From: Candidatus Moranbacteria bacterium RIFCSPHIGHO2_02_FULL_40_12b | GTDB taxonomy: Bacteria; Patescibacteriota; Minisyncoccia; Moranbacterales; 2-12-FULL-40-10 | NCBI GenBank assembly: GCA_001784725.1 | Contig: MFRX01000009.1 | Coordinates: 72,425 to 107,360 of the forward strand | DNA length: 34,936 nt | Direction of reading: 5' to 3' | Shown here: one piece after another, positions 1-7,758 of the stretch | Layout of the letters: each line of letters opens with the position of its first letter | Position numbering within the stretch: the stretch's first letter is position 1 | Notes under the pieces: generated by a model | What the model saw: the letters and a program-made list of their open reading frames with translations, nothing else | Database searches by the model: none | What the model was told of the DNA's origin: nothing | Program-made: the position numbers and the translations under genes

Positions 1-1
1 T

Positions 2-415
2 ATTTATCTCAATGCCACCGTTTTGGGGCTATCGCGAAAACAAATTAACGAGAAATTTGATGAAATCGTGGCTTTTTCGGAACTGGAAAGATTCATTGAC
101 CAGAAATTAAAAAATTATTCTTCCGGAATGCAGGTGCGCCTGGCTTTTTCCGTGGCTATCCATGCCAATCGTGATATACTGCTGATGGACGAAGTCCTGG
201 CGGTGGGGGACTCAAATTTCCAAAAGAAATGCTACGACTATTTTAATTTCATAAAAGGCAAAAAAACAATTCTTTTTGTTTCGCATGACACGGAAAATAT
301 GAAGAAATTCTGTGAAAGAACGTTGGTTCTGGATGAAGGAAAAATTGTAGCGTTTGAGGAAACGAATTCAGCATTGGCAAAATATGAGGAAGTATTAAAA
401 AGATATCAAAGATGA
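2..415 (+). CDS. ABC transporter ATPase for polysaccharide export, 3' part
   Basis: This is the C-terminal part of the ATP-hydrolysing subunit of an ABC exporter of the Wzt/KpsT/TagH type, which moves lipid-linked glycans across the inner membrane. The frame is open from base 2, so the true start and the Walker A motif lie outside the window. The signature motif YSSGM, Walker B DILLMDEVLAVGD and the switch histidine in FVSHD follow in the right order. The protein ends soon after the ATPase fold, so it has no Wzt-type C-terminal sugar-recognition domain. It overlaps the next glycosyltransferase by four bases (ATGA), which indicates one operon. The matching permease should be upstream. Family call is firm; the cargo is unknown. 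Confidence 0.9.
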   Translation: MYLNATVLGLSRKQINEKFDEIVAFSELERFIDQKLKNYSSGMQVRLAFSVAIHANRDILLMDEVLAVGDSNFQKKCYDYFNFIKGKKTILFVSHDTENMKKFCERTLVLDEGKIVAFEETNSALAKYEEVLKRYQR

Positions 416-1635
416 AAAATATCAGACATTTATTAAAAATGACCGTTAAAATTTATAACGAGCGCGGATTTATCAGTCTCATCCAGCGTATTTTTTTGTA
501 TTTAAATGATTTGGCAAGAGGACTGTTTTTTCTTATTAAGTACAACAAGAAAAAGGATATTTTGTATATTTCCGGCTGTCCGGGCAGCTCGCGATTCTAT
601 CGGTGTCTTAACCAATCCGAAGAACTTGCCAATTACGGATTAAAGACGGAAATTATCAATCAGAACAATCCGTACGTTAAATATATGCTAAGAAATTTCG
701 ATACTTTTATTTTTCAACGCGTGATTTATAATAAGCACATTAGTAATATTATTAAAGAGATAAAGAAACAAAAAAAAGAAATTATTTTTGAAACTGACGA
801 TTTGGTTTTTGATCCGGAATATATTCCGCAGATGCACTATTATAATTTTATGTCCGAGGAGGAAAAAGGATGGTATGAGAACGGCATCGGGCGGGAAGTT
901 TTGGAGGATTCCTATGTGAAAAAGTGCATTGTTTCCACAGAGTTATTGGGAAAAAAGTTAAAAGAAAAATATCCGGAAAAAAATGTTTATGTTTCCGAAA
1001 ACAAGCTTAATAAAAAACAAGCTTATTGGGCGGAAAAAGCGCTAAAGAAAAAAGAAAAAATAAAAGTAGGGGATGGTAAAATAAGAATCGGCTATTTTTC
1101 GGGATCAAAAAGCCACGATGCGGATTTTGAAGCTGTGTCAGACGTTATACTGAAAATTCTACAAGAGGATAGCAATGTGATTCTGATGGTTGTCGGTCAC
1201 TTGAATATTGACGGAAAATTTTCCGTAGTCAAAAATCAAATTGAAAGGCATTCTTTTGTTCCACTAAGAAAATTGCCGCAGCTGATTTTACTGGCTGATA
1301 TTAATATTATCCCTCTGGAGATTGATAATCCTTTTTGCCAGGCGAAATCGGGACTCAAATTTTTTGAAGCGGGACTAGTGGAGGTTCCGACAATAGCCAG
1401 TAGTACTGAGCCATTGAGGCAAATTATTGAAAATGAAAAAAGCGGCTTTTTGGCAGAAACGGAAAATGATTGGGAAAAATATCTGAAATTGCTTATTGGT
1501 GATCAGGATTTAAGGATACAAATCGGAAGTCAGGCTAAAATTGATTCTCTGGAGAAATATACGACGCAAAAAATTCATCCTGGAACTGAAAAACTTGCAA
1601 AATACATGAGTCGTAAAATTAAAAAATCTTTCTAA
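412..1635 (+). CDS. glycosyltransferase, GT4-like
   Basis: This 407-residue protein probably transfers a sugar from a nucleotide donor to the growing surface glycan on the cytoplasmic face. The N-terminus holds an amphipathic helical leader (residues about 1-45) seen before many glycosyltransferases of these bacteria. An acceptor-side domain containing CPGSSRFYRCL follows, then a C-terminal Rossmann half with IRIGYFSGSKSHDADF. The segment GLKFFEAGLVEVPTIASS (around residue 305-325) is the usual donor-binding region of GT4 enzymes, although the E-x7-E pattern is degenerate. It is translationally coupled to the ABC ATPase and converges with the next gene, overlapping it by 17 bases. Fold is well supported; donor and linkage cannot be read. 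Confidence 0.8.
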   Translation: MKNIRHLLKMTVKIYNERGFISLIQRIFLYLNDLARGLFFLIKYNKKKDILYISGCPGSSRFYRCLNQSEELANYGLKTEIINQNNPYVKYMLRNFDTFIFQRVIYNKHISNIIKEIKKQKKEIIFETDDLVFDPEYIPQMHYYNFMSEEEKGWYENGIGREVLEDSYVKKCIVSTELLGKKLKEKYPEKNVYVSENKLNKKQAYWAEKALKKKEKIKVGDGKIRIGYFSGSKSHDADFEAVSDVILKILQEDSNVILMVVGHLNIDGKFSVVKNQIERHSFVPLRKLPQLILLADINIIPLEIDNPFCQAKSGLKFFEAGLVEVPTIASSTEPLRQIIENEKSGFLAETENDWEKYLKLLIGDQDLRIQIGSQAKIDSLEKYTTQKIHPGTEKLAKYMSRKIKKSF

Positions 1636-2281
1636 CTAGAATAATTATAATTATTATATTTAGAAACGCATACAGTGAAAAAGTAAATGGCATGCCATAT
1701 CCCTTAAACCAAATTGCTTTATATTGAGACATTCTATTGAGGAGTTCCTTTGTATTTGAAAGAATATTATTTTGTGAATATTTTTTAATTATTAAAAAGT
1801 CGGCTGGTCCATTTTTTTTGTCTTGAGTGTGCAGGATGCCTTCATAGCAGTTGTTTTTTGTTGTCCAAAATCCAAGCAAGTGGCTGGGAGCTTTTATGTA
1901 TTCAATTGAAACAGAATATAAGCTATCTTTTTTGAGCATGCTGATGGGTATGTGTAAATTATAAAATTCGTTATCCCCAAACCAATGCGTTGAAGCTTCT
2001 TTTGAAAATATATGTTCATTGTTGCTGTCTGTAATTGTAAGCTTAACTGTTCCATGAATAAAGAATCGCTTATAGGTAGCAGTTTTTATAGAAAGGATAG
2101 TTAGATTATCGGTTGTTGGTATAAATGATTGAGAAATATGTTGATTTTTATGAAGCGGAATTGCGTTGCCTTGCGGACATGAAAAAGATTCTGAAAATGC
2201 AAGATTTTTTAACAACACCAGGGCAGGAAGTGCAAGTATTGCCAAGACAGAAATGGTTATAAATGTGTAATGTTTTTTCAT
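1619..2281 (-). CDS. small membrane-anchored beta-rich protein, partner of DUF2142-like protein
   Basis: This is a 220-residue protein of unknown function. It has an N-terminal hydrophobic segment (residues about 8-28), an extracytoplasmic middle of about 150 residues, and a C-terminal membrane segment rich in isoleucine (NIIIIIILVRKIF). The middle has the look of a jelly-roll or carbohydrate-binding sandwich: HISQSFIPTTDNLTILSIKT, then a Tyr/Arg strand, then a segment ending in GPADFLIIKKY. Similar domains are often attached to, or encoded beside, membrane glycosyltransferases, which fits its place 12 bases downstream of the DUF2142-like gene. It may hold or sense the glycan outside the membrane. 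The topology is clear; the role is inference. Confidence 0.6.
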   Translation of the reverse strand: MKKHYTFITISVLAILALPALVLLKNLAFSESFSCPQGNAIPLHKNQHISQSFIPTTDNLTILSIKTATYKRFFIHGTVKLTITDSNNEHIFSKEASTHWFGDNEFYNLHIPISMLKKDSLYSVSIEYIKAPSHLLGFWTTKNNCYEGILHTQDKKNGPADFLIIKKYSQNNILSNTKELLNRMSQYKAIWFKGYGMPFTFSLYAFLNIIIIIILVRKIF

Positions 2282-2293
2282 TGCAAAACTAGC

Positions 2294-3850
2294 TTATAAA
2301 TAATAATGGGGGATAATACAATTAAATAACGCAATTGAATTTAATAATATCATCAAAATAAGCAAAGCAAAAATAATTTTTTTGTGCGAAACATTTCCAA
2401 AAATAGTTGAAAATCCGACTGTAATAAGCGCGAACTTTGCTCCAATAACTGGAAGAAAATATCGCCCAGGTGTTCCAATGGAAGAAAATGGAGCAGCAAA
2501 ATTACTCGAATTGGCTCCGAGAAAATTCACATAATGCATCATAAAATCAAGTCCAATAACCATAAAGAAAAGAAATAATAATTGAAAAAAAAGTATTTTT
2601 TTCTGAAAATCGAGTTCGTGATAATTTTTTAGCATTAAAAATATTTTTAAAATTATCCCAAGTGCGGCAACAACAAGAATGAGCCAAATAAAATAAATGC
2701 AGACCTGGTTGATTGGGACATTTGGGCTGCCGAAATTTCCCCAGTATGAAAGAGACCTGTCCAACATTATATTTGGTTGTAGTTGGTATAAAATGTAATC
2801 TTTAAAAATGAAAAATGGCCTTATGGCAAACTCAAAGTATCTATGAATTTGATTAAAAATTAAAAATCCCGCAGTTGAAATAATCAATACTATTGAAGTA
2901 AAAAAAACCAATAATAGAAAAAAACTTCTTTTAATAATTGAAAAATATGAGCAAATCATTTCTTTTTGATGAAGAAAAAGAGAAAAGATTATTAATAATA
3001 GCGATGCAACAGCAAGAAAATATCCTGTAGGCTTGGTATTTATTGCCAAAAACGTGCTTCCCAGAAGCAATGAAGCGTTTTTTACCGTCCAGCTATTTTT
3101 TAGCAAATGCAAAGCCCCAAGCAAAAAGATCCCGAAGGATAAGATCAATAAAGCATCAACATTTATTATTGAAAAGATAAATGTTAACATTGGTTGAAAA
3201 GATATTGCGCCAGCCATCGCTGCTGATTCTATAGGGGTAAAAGACAGTTCCTTGAATGAAAGGTATGAAATAATAATAAAAAGAAGAAGTATAAAAACGG
3301 AAATAATTCTTATAACGGTGACTTTTTCGATTATATTCGCATTTTTTATTGAAAGTTGGTTCTCTATGAAGGCAGTTATTTTATAATAAAGCGGCGAGTA
3401 GTTTATTATTTGTGGCGGATATTTTTCTACAAAACGGGAACCTTTAAAGTTTCTAATGTTGTTTTCCCGAGGTCCAAAAGATGAATTCTCCGAGAAAGAG
3501 TCCTTGAAATTTGTATCATTAATCAAATTTTGAGTAGACAAATTTTGAGTTGCATTGGATAGCTCTGGAGACAGGTTGTGAGTATTAAAGTCAAAAAAAT
3601 TCCAATTTTCAAGAGGAAAATCATGCGACATTGGTTTGTAATTTTTTGGTTCGGCGTAGTACTGAATTGTGGCGTAATGCCTGTGCTCATCTGGTGCATG
3701 AAGCAAGGGTATTGCGTAAACCCAAACGATTCCTTTAATAAAAGATACTAACAGAATCAGCAATATTAAATAATTTTCTTTAATCCAAATCTTAAGGCGA
3801 GTATTGTTGGATGCGTTAGTATGTAAATTACGGGATTGATTTTTTAGCAT
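2294..3850 (-). CDS. DUF2142-like polytopic membrane protein, probable GT-C glycosyltransferase
   Basis: This 518-residue multi-spanning protein probably uses a polyprenyl-phosphate-sugar donor outside the membrane. After the first membrane helix it carries LLHAPDEHRHYATIQYYAEP, matching the conserved first loop of DUF2142 proteins (P-x-DE-x-xH), where GT-C enzymes keep their acidic catalytic residues. Later come SFQPMLTFIFSIINVDALLI and the Lys-Pro of NTKPTGYFLA, also typical, with roughly ten helices in all. The frame stays open up to 3940, but the ATG at 3850 is preferred: it puts a short charged leader before the first helix, and a good promoter ends six bases upstream. It is cotranscribed with the small beta-rich protein. 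Confidence 0.72.
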   Translation of the reverse strand: MLKNQSRNLHTNASNNTRLKIWIKENYLILLILLVSFIKGIVWVYAIPLLHAPDEHRHYATIQYYAEPKNYKPMSHDFPLENWNFFDFNTHNLSPELSNATQNLSTQNLINDTNFKDSFSENSSFGPRENNIRNFKGSRFVEKYPPQIINYSPLYYKITAFIENQLSIKNANIIEKVTVIRIISVFILLLFIIISYLSFKELSFTPIESAAMAGAISFQPMLTFIFSIINVDALLILSFGIFLLGALHLLKNSWTVKNASLLLGSTFLAINTKPTGYFLAVASLLLIIFSLFLHQKEMICSYFSIIKRSFFLLLVFFTSIVLIISTAGFLIFNQIHRYFEFAIRPFFIFKDYILYQLQPNIMLDRSLSYWGNFGSPNVPINQVCIYFIWLILVVAALGIILKIFLMLKNYHELDFQKKILFFQLLFLFFMVIGLDFMMHYVNFLGANSSNFAAPFSSIGTPGRYFLPVIGAKFALITVGFSTIFGNVSHKKIIFALLILMILLNSIALFNCIIPHYYL

Positions 3851-4157
3851 AACTTTATTATAATTAAAAAGCGCAAAAAGGTCTAATAATAATGAATGAA
3901 GTCGCCAAAAGTGAGTTAAAAGATGTGAGTAATATAACAAGTATAAACAGGTTATTACTCGCTTAGTTCTATGAGATTATTAACAAAAACGCTATGAATA
4001 TAATAATACTTTGCGTGATTAATTTTAAAAATAGCATTATTACAAGAGCGAATATTTAAACAGGTTTATTTTATCAAAAAAGATAGAGCTAATAATTTTT
4101 CTTTTATGTCTTCCGTGGTGGGGGGGATAATTTTTTGATTGAGAATAATTAAAACTT
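3851..4157. other. divergent intergenic region with a G7 tract
   Basis: About 300 bases lie between the divergently transcribed DUF2142-like gene and the epimerase. The left end holds the promoter at 3857-3885. The remainder is AT-rich with no convincing open frame. A run of seven G (4120-4126) preceded by GTGGT stands out against it, about 30 bases before the epimerase start. No clear Shine-Dalgarno site precedes ATG 4158, and no confident rightward promoter could be placed. Confidence 0.5.
3857..3885 (-). promoter_or_regulatory. sigma-70-type promoter for the DUF2142-like gene
   Basis: On the minus strand TAGACC (3885-3880) is followed after 17 bases by a perfect TATAAT (3862-3857). The ATG at 3850 lies six bases past the -10 box, so the transcript would start at or next to the start codon (leaderless). 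This is read directly from sequence; activity is untested. Confidence 0.5.
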
Positions 4158-5111
4158 ATGACCAGAATATTGATTACAGGAGGCGCGGGATTTATTGGAT
4201 CGGCTGTCGCTAAAAAATTAATGGACAGGGGATACAAAGTTGTCCTGTTAGATAATTTTAATGATTATTACAATCCGCGGCTCAAGCATGACCGCATCAA
4301 AAAATTTCTCAAGGGCCATAAATTCAAATTATACAAAGGCGACATACGGGATTATAAGTTGCTGGAAAAAATATTCCGGAAGGAAAAACCGGACAAAATA
4401 ATCCATTTGGCGGCGATGGCGGGAGTGCGCAGCTCTCTTTCAAATCCGAAACTTTACGCGGACGTAAATATTATGGGAAGCATAAATCTTTTGGAGCTGG
4501 CAGTGAAATATAAAATCAAAAATTTCGTTTTTGCCTCGTCTTCTTCCGTTTACGGCAACAATAAAAAAGTTCCCTTTTCCGAATCAGATCCAGTGGATAA
4601 TCCTATTTCTCCGTATGCCGCCAGCAAAAAAGCGGATGAGCTGATTGCCTATGTCTATCATCATATTTATGGTTTGAATATAACAGCGCTCCGTTATTTC
4701 ACCGTTTACGGTCCTTGGGGACGGCCGGATATGGCGTTATTTTTATTTACTGACGCCATAATCAAGGGCGAGCCGATCAATGTCTATAATTACGGAAAAA
4801 TGAGCCGCAACTTTTCTTACATTGACGATATTGTTTCCGGAACAATCACCGTTTTGGATAAATGCAAGGGCTATGGCGTAATGAATATCGGCGGTGACCG
4901 CGAAGAAACGCTGACGCGCTACATTGAAGTGTTAGAAAATTGTTTGGGTAAAAAAGCCAAGAAAAAAATGATGCCGATGCAGCCGGGCGATGTCCCGTCC
5001 ACAGTCGCGAATATCCGTAAGCTCAAAAAACTCGGATGGAAACCTACGACCAGGATTGAAAAGGGGATTAAGAATTTCGTGGAGTGGTATAATGAGTATT
5101 ATGGTATTTAA
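4158..5111 (+). CDS. UDP-glucuronate 4-epimerase-like NAD-dependent epimerase
   Basis: This 317-residue extended short-chain dehydrogenase most likely interconverts UDP-glucuronate and UDP-galacturonate in the cytoplasm. The NAD-binding motif GGAGFIG is at residues 8-14. LLDNFNDYYNPRLK just after it is the signature stretch of GAE/CapI-type UDP-GlcA epimerases. The catalytic Ser/Tyr/Lys set is visible in ASSSSVYG and SPYAASKKADE. RYFTVYGPWGRPDMAL and the C-terminal GWKPTTRIEKGI are also standard. Length is slightly below the usual ~335. It has visibly higher G+C than the genes that follow. UDP-glucose dehydrogenase, which would supply the substrate, is encoded at 27609-28916. UDP-glucose or UDP-xylose epimerisation are less likely alternatives. 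Confidence 0.88.
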   Translation: MTRILITGGAGFIGSAVAKKLMDRGYKVVLLDNFNDYYNPRLKHDRIKKFLKGHKFKLYKGDIRDYKLLEKIFRKEKPDKIIHLAAMAGVRSSLSNPKLYADVNIMGSINLLELAVKYKIKNFVFASSSSVYGNNKKVPFSESDPVDNPISPYAASKKADELIAYVYHHIYGLNITALRYFTVYGPWGRPDMALFLFTDAIIKGEPINVYNYGKMSRNFSYIDDIVSGTITVLDKCKGYGVMNIGGDREETLTRYIEVLENCLGKKAKKKMMPMQPGDVPSTVANIRKLKKLGWKPTTRIEKGIKNFVEWYNEYYGI

Positions 5112-5116
5112 ATTAA

Positions 5117-6421
5117 ATGATTAATGTTGTGAAAAGAAAAATTATGTCCATCGCGGAGATTTTGCATCTTAGGATTTTTGGGCATGAAATGAGTGATGAA
5201 ATGAGAAAATTTCTTGGAAATCTTTCTTGGTCTTTTTTTGGTGGTGGGATAGCTTCTGTGGCGATGCTTGCTATAAATATCATAGCAGGAAGATATATTG
5301 GACCGGAAGGATATGGAAAATATGTGCTTGTTCTTACATTGAGTCAGATATTTTTAATTCCCATCATGTTTGGTCTAGACATCGTTAGTGTAAGATCTAT
5401 AGCTAGAAGCAAGGATGAAAAAGAAAAAACAAAAAATATCTCCAGCACATTATATTTCGTTTTAACTACTCTGATTTCCTTTTCTTTACTTTTTGTTTTT
5501 ACATATAAGTTATTTGCATATAAATTTTCTATTAGTACTGCTTTATTGGAGGTTTGCTTTATTTTTACGATATTTTCTGCAATCAAGTTAGTCTCCGACT
5601 GCTTCATAAGAGGATTATATTTGTTTAAGCATCAATTTATTGGGCGAATTATTGAGGTTTGCGCGATTATTGTTGCATTTTTTATTTTTTTTATTATTAT
5701 CAAACAGCAAGATTACATGTCTTACATCTGGACGCTTATAATAGGTGCAGCGTTTTTAATAATTTTTTATTTTAAAAGTTTAATCCCATTTTTTTCCGAG
5801 TTTGATTTCAATTTACTTAAAAAACAACTTTCTTACGGAAAAATTATTTTTATTGGAACTATACTAGGAACCGGGTTTAATTCATTGGATAAATTTATTA
5901 TTACAAAAGAATTAAATATTTATCAATTAGGTATATATGGGGCTTATTTTATGGCATCAACAAATCTAATCGCTCAAGCAACTCAGATGTTTATTAATAT
6001 TTTTTTCCCAGTGGCTTCAAAATTTGAAAATAGATCTTTTTTGAAGAAACTTGATAAAATTTTTTTTATTGCGTTTATTCCTCTTTTTCTAATAATTTCC
6101 GGAATGATATTTATAATTATGAAATTATTTGGAGAGAAATATGGAGTAAATTTAAATTATGTGTTAAGTTTTGGCATTTTAGCGACTTTGCAAATTATTT
6201 TGACAATTAATGCCTCCACAATTACCGCAATTTCAAAAAAGCTTTTTAAAAAATATATTGCTTATTCTACGGCTATTAATGCTGTGCATATCGTCGCATA
6301 TGGAGTCATAATTTATTTAAAAATAGTTTCTATCCAATTAATAGTAATTCTTTTGATTGCCAATGTTTTGGTGACAATTTTTATTCAAAAAAAGATAATG
6401 AAGTTGGCCTTAAATAGCTAA
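5117..6421 (+). CDS. Wzx-type lipid-linked oligosaccharide flippase
   Basis: This 434-residue protein is a polysaccharide-biosynthesis flippase of the MOP superfamily, moving undecaprenyl-linked sugar units across the membrane. The signature NLSWSFFGGGIASVAMLAI leads into IAGRYIGPEGYGKYVLVLTL (residues about 50-70), the conserved first helix pair of the family. About 12 hydrophobic segments follow, and length is normal. It starts five bases after the epimerase stop, so the two are probably cotranscribed. It is distinctly more AT-rich than the epimerase. Its presence beside a separate ABC exporter suggests two export routes or two glycans. An upstream extension of about 30 residues before the first helix is plausible; MSIAEIL could be an alternative start. 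Confidence 0.88.
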   Translation: MINVVKRKIMSIAEILHLRIFGHEMSDEMRKFLGNLSWSFFGGGIASVAMLAINIIAGRYIGPEGYGKYVLVLTLSQIFLIPIMFGLDIVSVRSIARSKDEKEKTKNISSTLYFVLTTLISFSLLFVFTYKLFAYKFSISTALLEVCFIFTIFSAIKLVSDCFIRGLYLFKHQFIGRIIEVCAIIVAFFIFFIIIKQQDYMSYIWTLIIGAAFLIIFYFKSLIPFFSEFDFNLLKKQLSYGKIIFIGTILGTGFNSLDKFIITKELNIYQLGIYGAYFMASTNLIAQATQMFINIFFPVASKFENRSFLKKLDKIFFIAFIPLFLIISGMIFIIMKLFGEKYGVNLNYVLSFGILATLQIILTINASTITAISKKLFKKYIAYSTAINAVHIVAYGVIIYLKIVSIQLIVILLIANVLVTIFIQKKIMKLALNS

Positions 6422-6430
6422 GAAAATTGG

Positions 6431-6459
6431 TTGACTGCTTATTTTTAAGATGATAAAAT
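6431..6459 (+). promoter_or_regulatory. strong sigma-70-type promoter with extended -10
   Basis: TTGACT (6431-6436), a 17-base spacer and TAAAAT (6454-6459) form a near-consensus promoter. TG at 6451-6452 adds an extended -10. Transcription would begin near 6466, giving a leader of about 26 bases before ATG 6492. It would drive the sugar-activation cassette as its own unit. Confidence 0.6.
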
Positions 6460-6491
6460 AAAAGAAATAAATTAACTAATTCAATCCAGCA

Positions 6492-7046
6492 ATGATTAAA
6501 AGTAATATTGAAAAAATATTAAAGGAAGTGTCCACAGTGCTTGATTTCGTGAATGAATCACAAGTAGAAATGCTAATCAGTGAGATATTAAAGGCAAAAA
6601 AAATAGTTGTTTGTGGAGCTGGTAGGGTTGGAATGGCCGTTAGAGGTTTCGGGATGCGGCTGGGACATTTAGGGTTAAATGCATATACACTTGGCGATTC
6701 TGTGGTTCCATCAGTTAGGGGTGGAGATTTATTTTTGGTCGCGTCTGGATCAGGCGAAACGCAAACGATTTATGATTTAGCAGAAATTGCAAAGAAGAAT
6801 GGCGCGCGAATAGTATTAGTGACGGGAAGTCCGGAATCTAGAATGGGAAAATTAGCTGATGTTATTGTACAACTAAGGGCGCCATCAAAAACTAATCCTA
6901 TTGAAGGTTTTTCTTCAATTCAGCCGATGACGACTTTAAATGAACAATGCTTAGGGATTTTTTTTGACGCAGTGGTACTTCTTCTTATGGAAAAAATGGG
7001 AGAAACGCACGATACGATGTGGGCAAGGCATTCTAATTTGGAATAA
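6492..7046 (+). CDS. SIS-domain sugar-phosphate isomerase, 6-phospho-3-hexuloisomerase-like
   Basis: This 184-residue single-domain SIS protein should isomerise a keto-sugar phosphate. VVCGAGRVGMAVRGFGMRLG (from about residue 37) matches the nucleotide-like phosphate-binding start of 6-phospho-3-hexuloisomerases. The Ser/Thr-rich loop LVASGSGETQT (about 80-90) is the phosphate site. The C-terminus ARHSNLE matches the family ending that carries the catalytic glutamate. Length equals that of stand-alone hexuloisomerases and excludes KdsD/GutQ enzymes with CBS domains. It is the first gene of a cassette with an RPE relative, a nucleotidyltransferase-kinase and a KdsC-like phosphatase. That setting points to activated-sugar synthesis, not formaldehyde fixation. 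Arabinose-5-phosphate or sedoheptulose-7-phosphate isomerase activity is therefore possible. Confidence 0.85.
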   Translation: MIKSNIEKILKEVSTVLDFVNESQVEMLISEILKAKKIVVCGAGRVGMAVRGFGMRLGHLGLNAYTLGDSVVPSVRGGDLFLVASGSGETQTIYDLAEIAKKNGARIVLVTGSPESRMGKLADVIVQLRAPSKTNPIEGFSSIQPMTTLNEQCLGIFFDAVVLLLMEKMGETHDTMWARHSNLE

Positions 7047-7065
7047 TAAGAAAAAAAATAAAAAA

Positions 7066-7746
7066 ATGGCACAGAGAAAATTTAAAATAGCTGCATCATT
7101 AATATGCGGCGATCACGCCTCAATTAAAGATGATATAGCTGTTCTGGAAAAAGGAAAAGTTGATTACCTTCATTTTGATGTGATGGATGGTGTGTTTGTT
7201 CCAAGATACGGGCTTTACCCGGAATTATTAAAGGGCATAAAAGAAATAACGGCTATTCCCATTGATGTTCATATGATGACAGAAGAGCCGGCAAGATATA
7301 TTAAGGAATTTGCCGAAGCAGGAGCTGATATCATTGCCGTGCATATTGAAGCATGCAAGCACCTTCATCATACGTTAAAACTTATTCGAGACGCGGGAGT
7401 AAAGGCCGGAGTGGTATTGAATTACGCGACTCCATTAAGTGCTTTAGATTATATTATGGATGATATAGATATGGTTGAATTAATGGCTATAAATCCCGGA
7501 ATTGTCGGCCATAAATTAATTACAGGAACTATGAAAAAAATTGCCGATTTGCGCAAGAAGATAGACGAGTCAGGTAAAAATATTTTTATTGAGATTGATG
7601 GCGGCGTCACTCCGGAAAGTGCCCCAGAAATGGTTCGTGCCGGAGCTGATGTGCTTGTGTGCGGAACATCCGTAATATATAAAAAAGAAAAACCGTTAGA
7701 TGAAAAAATTAAAGAATTGCGGGAGTTGATAAATAGCAAACAATAA
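7066..7746 (+). CDS. ribulose-phosphate 3-epimerase family protein
   Basis: This 226-residue TIM-barrel protein belongs to the ribulose-phosphate 3-epimerase family. Metal and catalytic residues are visible: D16 in ICGD, H36 and D38 in HFDVMDG, H69 in DVHMM and D178 in IEIDGGV. Two substrate loops depart from the norm: the usual FVPN-type loop reads FVPRYG, and the usual NPGFGGQ loop reads NPGIVGHK. The substrate may therefore not be ribulose-5-phosphate; an allulose-6-phosphate type epimerisation is one option. The start at ATG 7066 gives the normal family N-terminus and lies 19 bases after the SIS gene. A longer frame from 6964 would overlap the SIS gene and adds unrelated residues. It is probably cotranscribed with both neighbours. 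Confidence 0.85.
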   Translation: MAQRKFKIAASLICGDHASIKDDIAVLEKGKVDYLHFDVMDGVFVPRYGLYPELLKGIKEITAIPIDVHMMTEEPARYIKEFAEAGADIIAVHIEACKHLHHTLKLIRDAGVKAGVVLNYATPLSALDYIMDDIDMVELMAINPGIVGHKLITGTMKKIADLRKKIDESGKNIFIEIDGGVTPESAPEMVRAGADVLVCGTSVIYKKEKPLDEKIKELRELINSKQ

Positions 7747-7758
7747 GAATAGTTTTCT

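Noticed and set aside
4040..4237. 65-codon minus-strand frame across the epimerase start
   Set aside because: It covers the epimerase N-terminus on the opposite strand, has no family features and no start signals.
6964..7065. Upstream extension of the RPE-like gene
   Set aside because: It overlaps the SIS gene in another frame and gives residues unlike the family; ATG 7066 starts the conserved fold.
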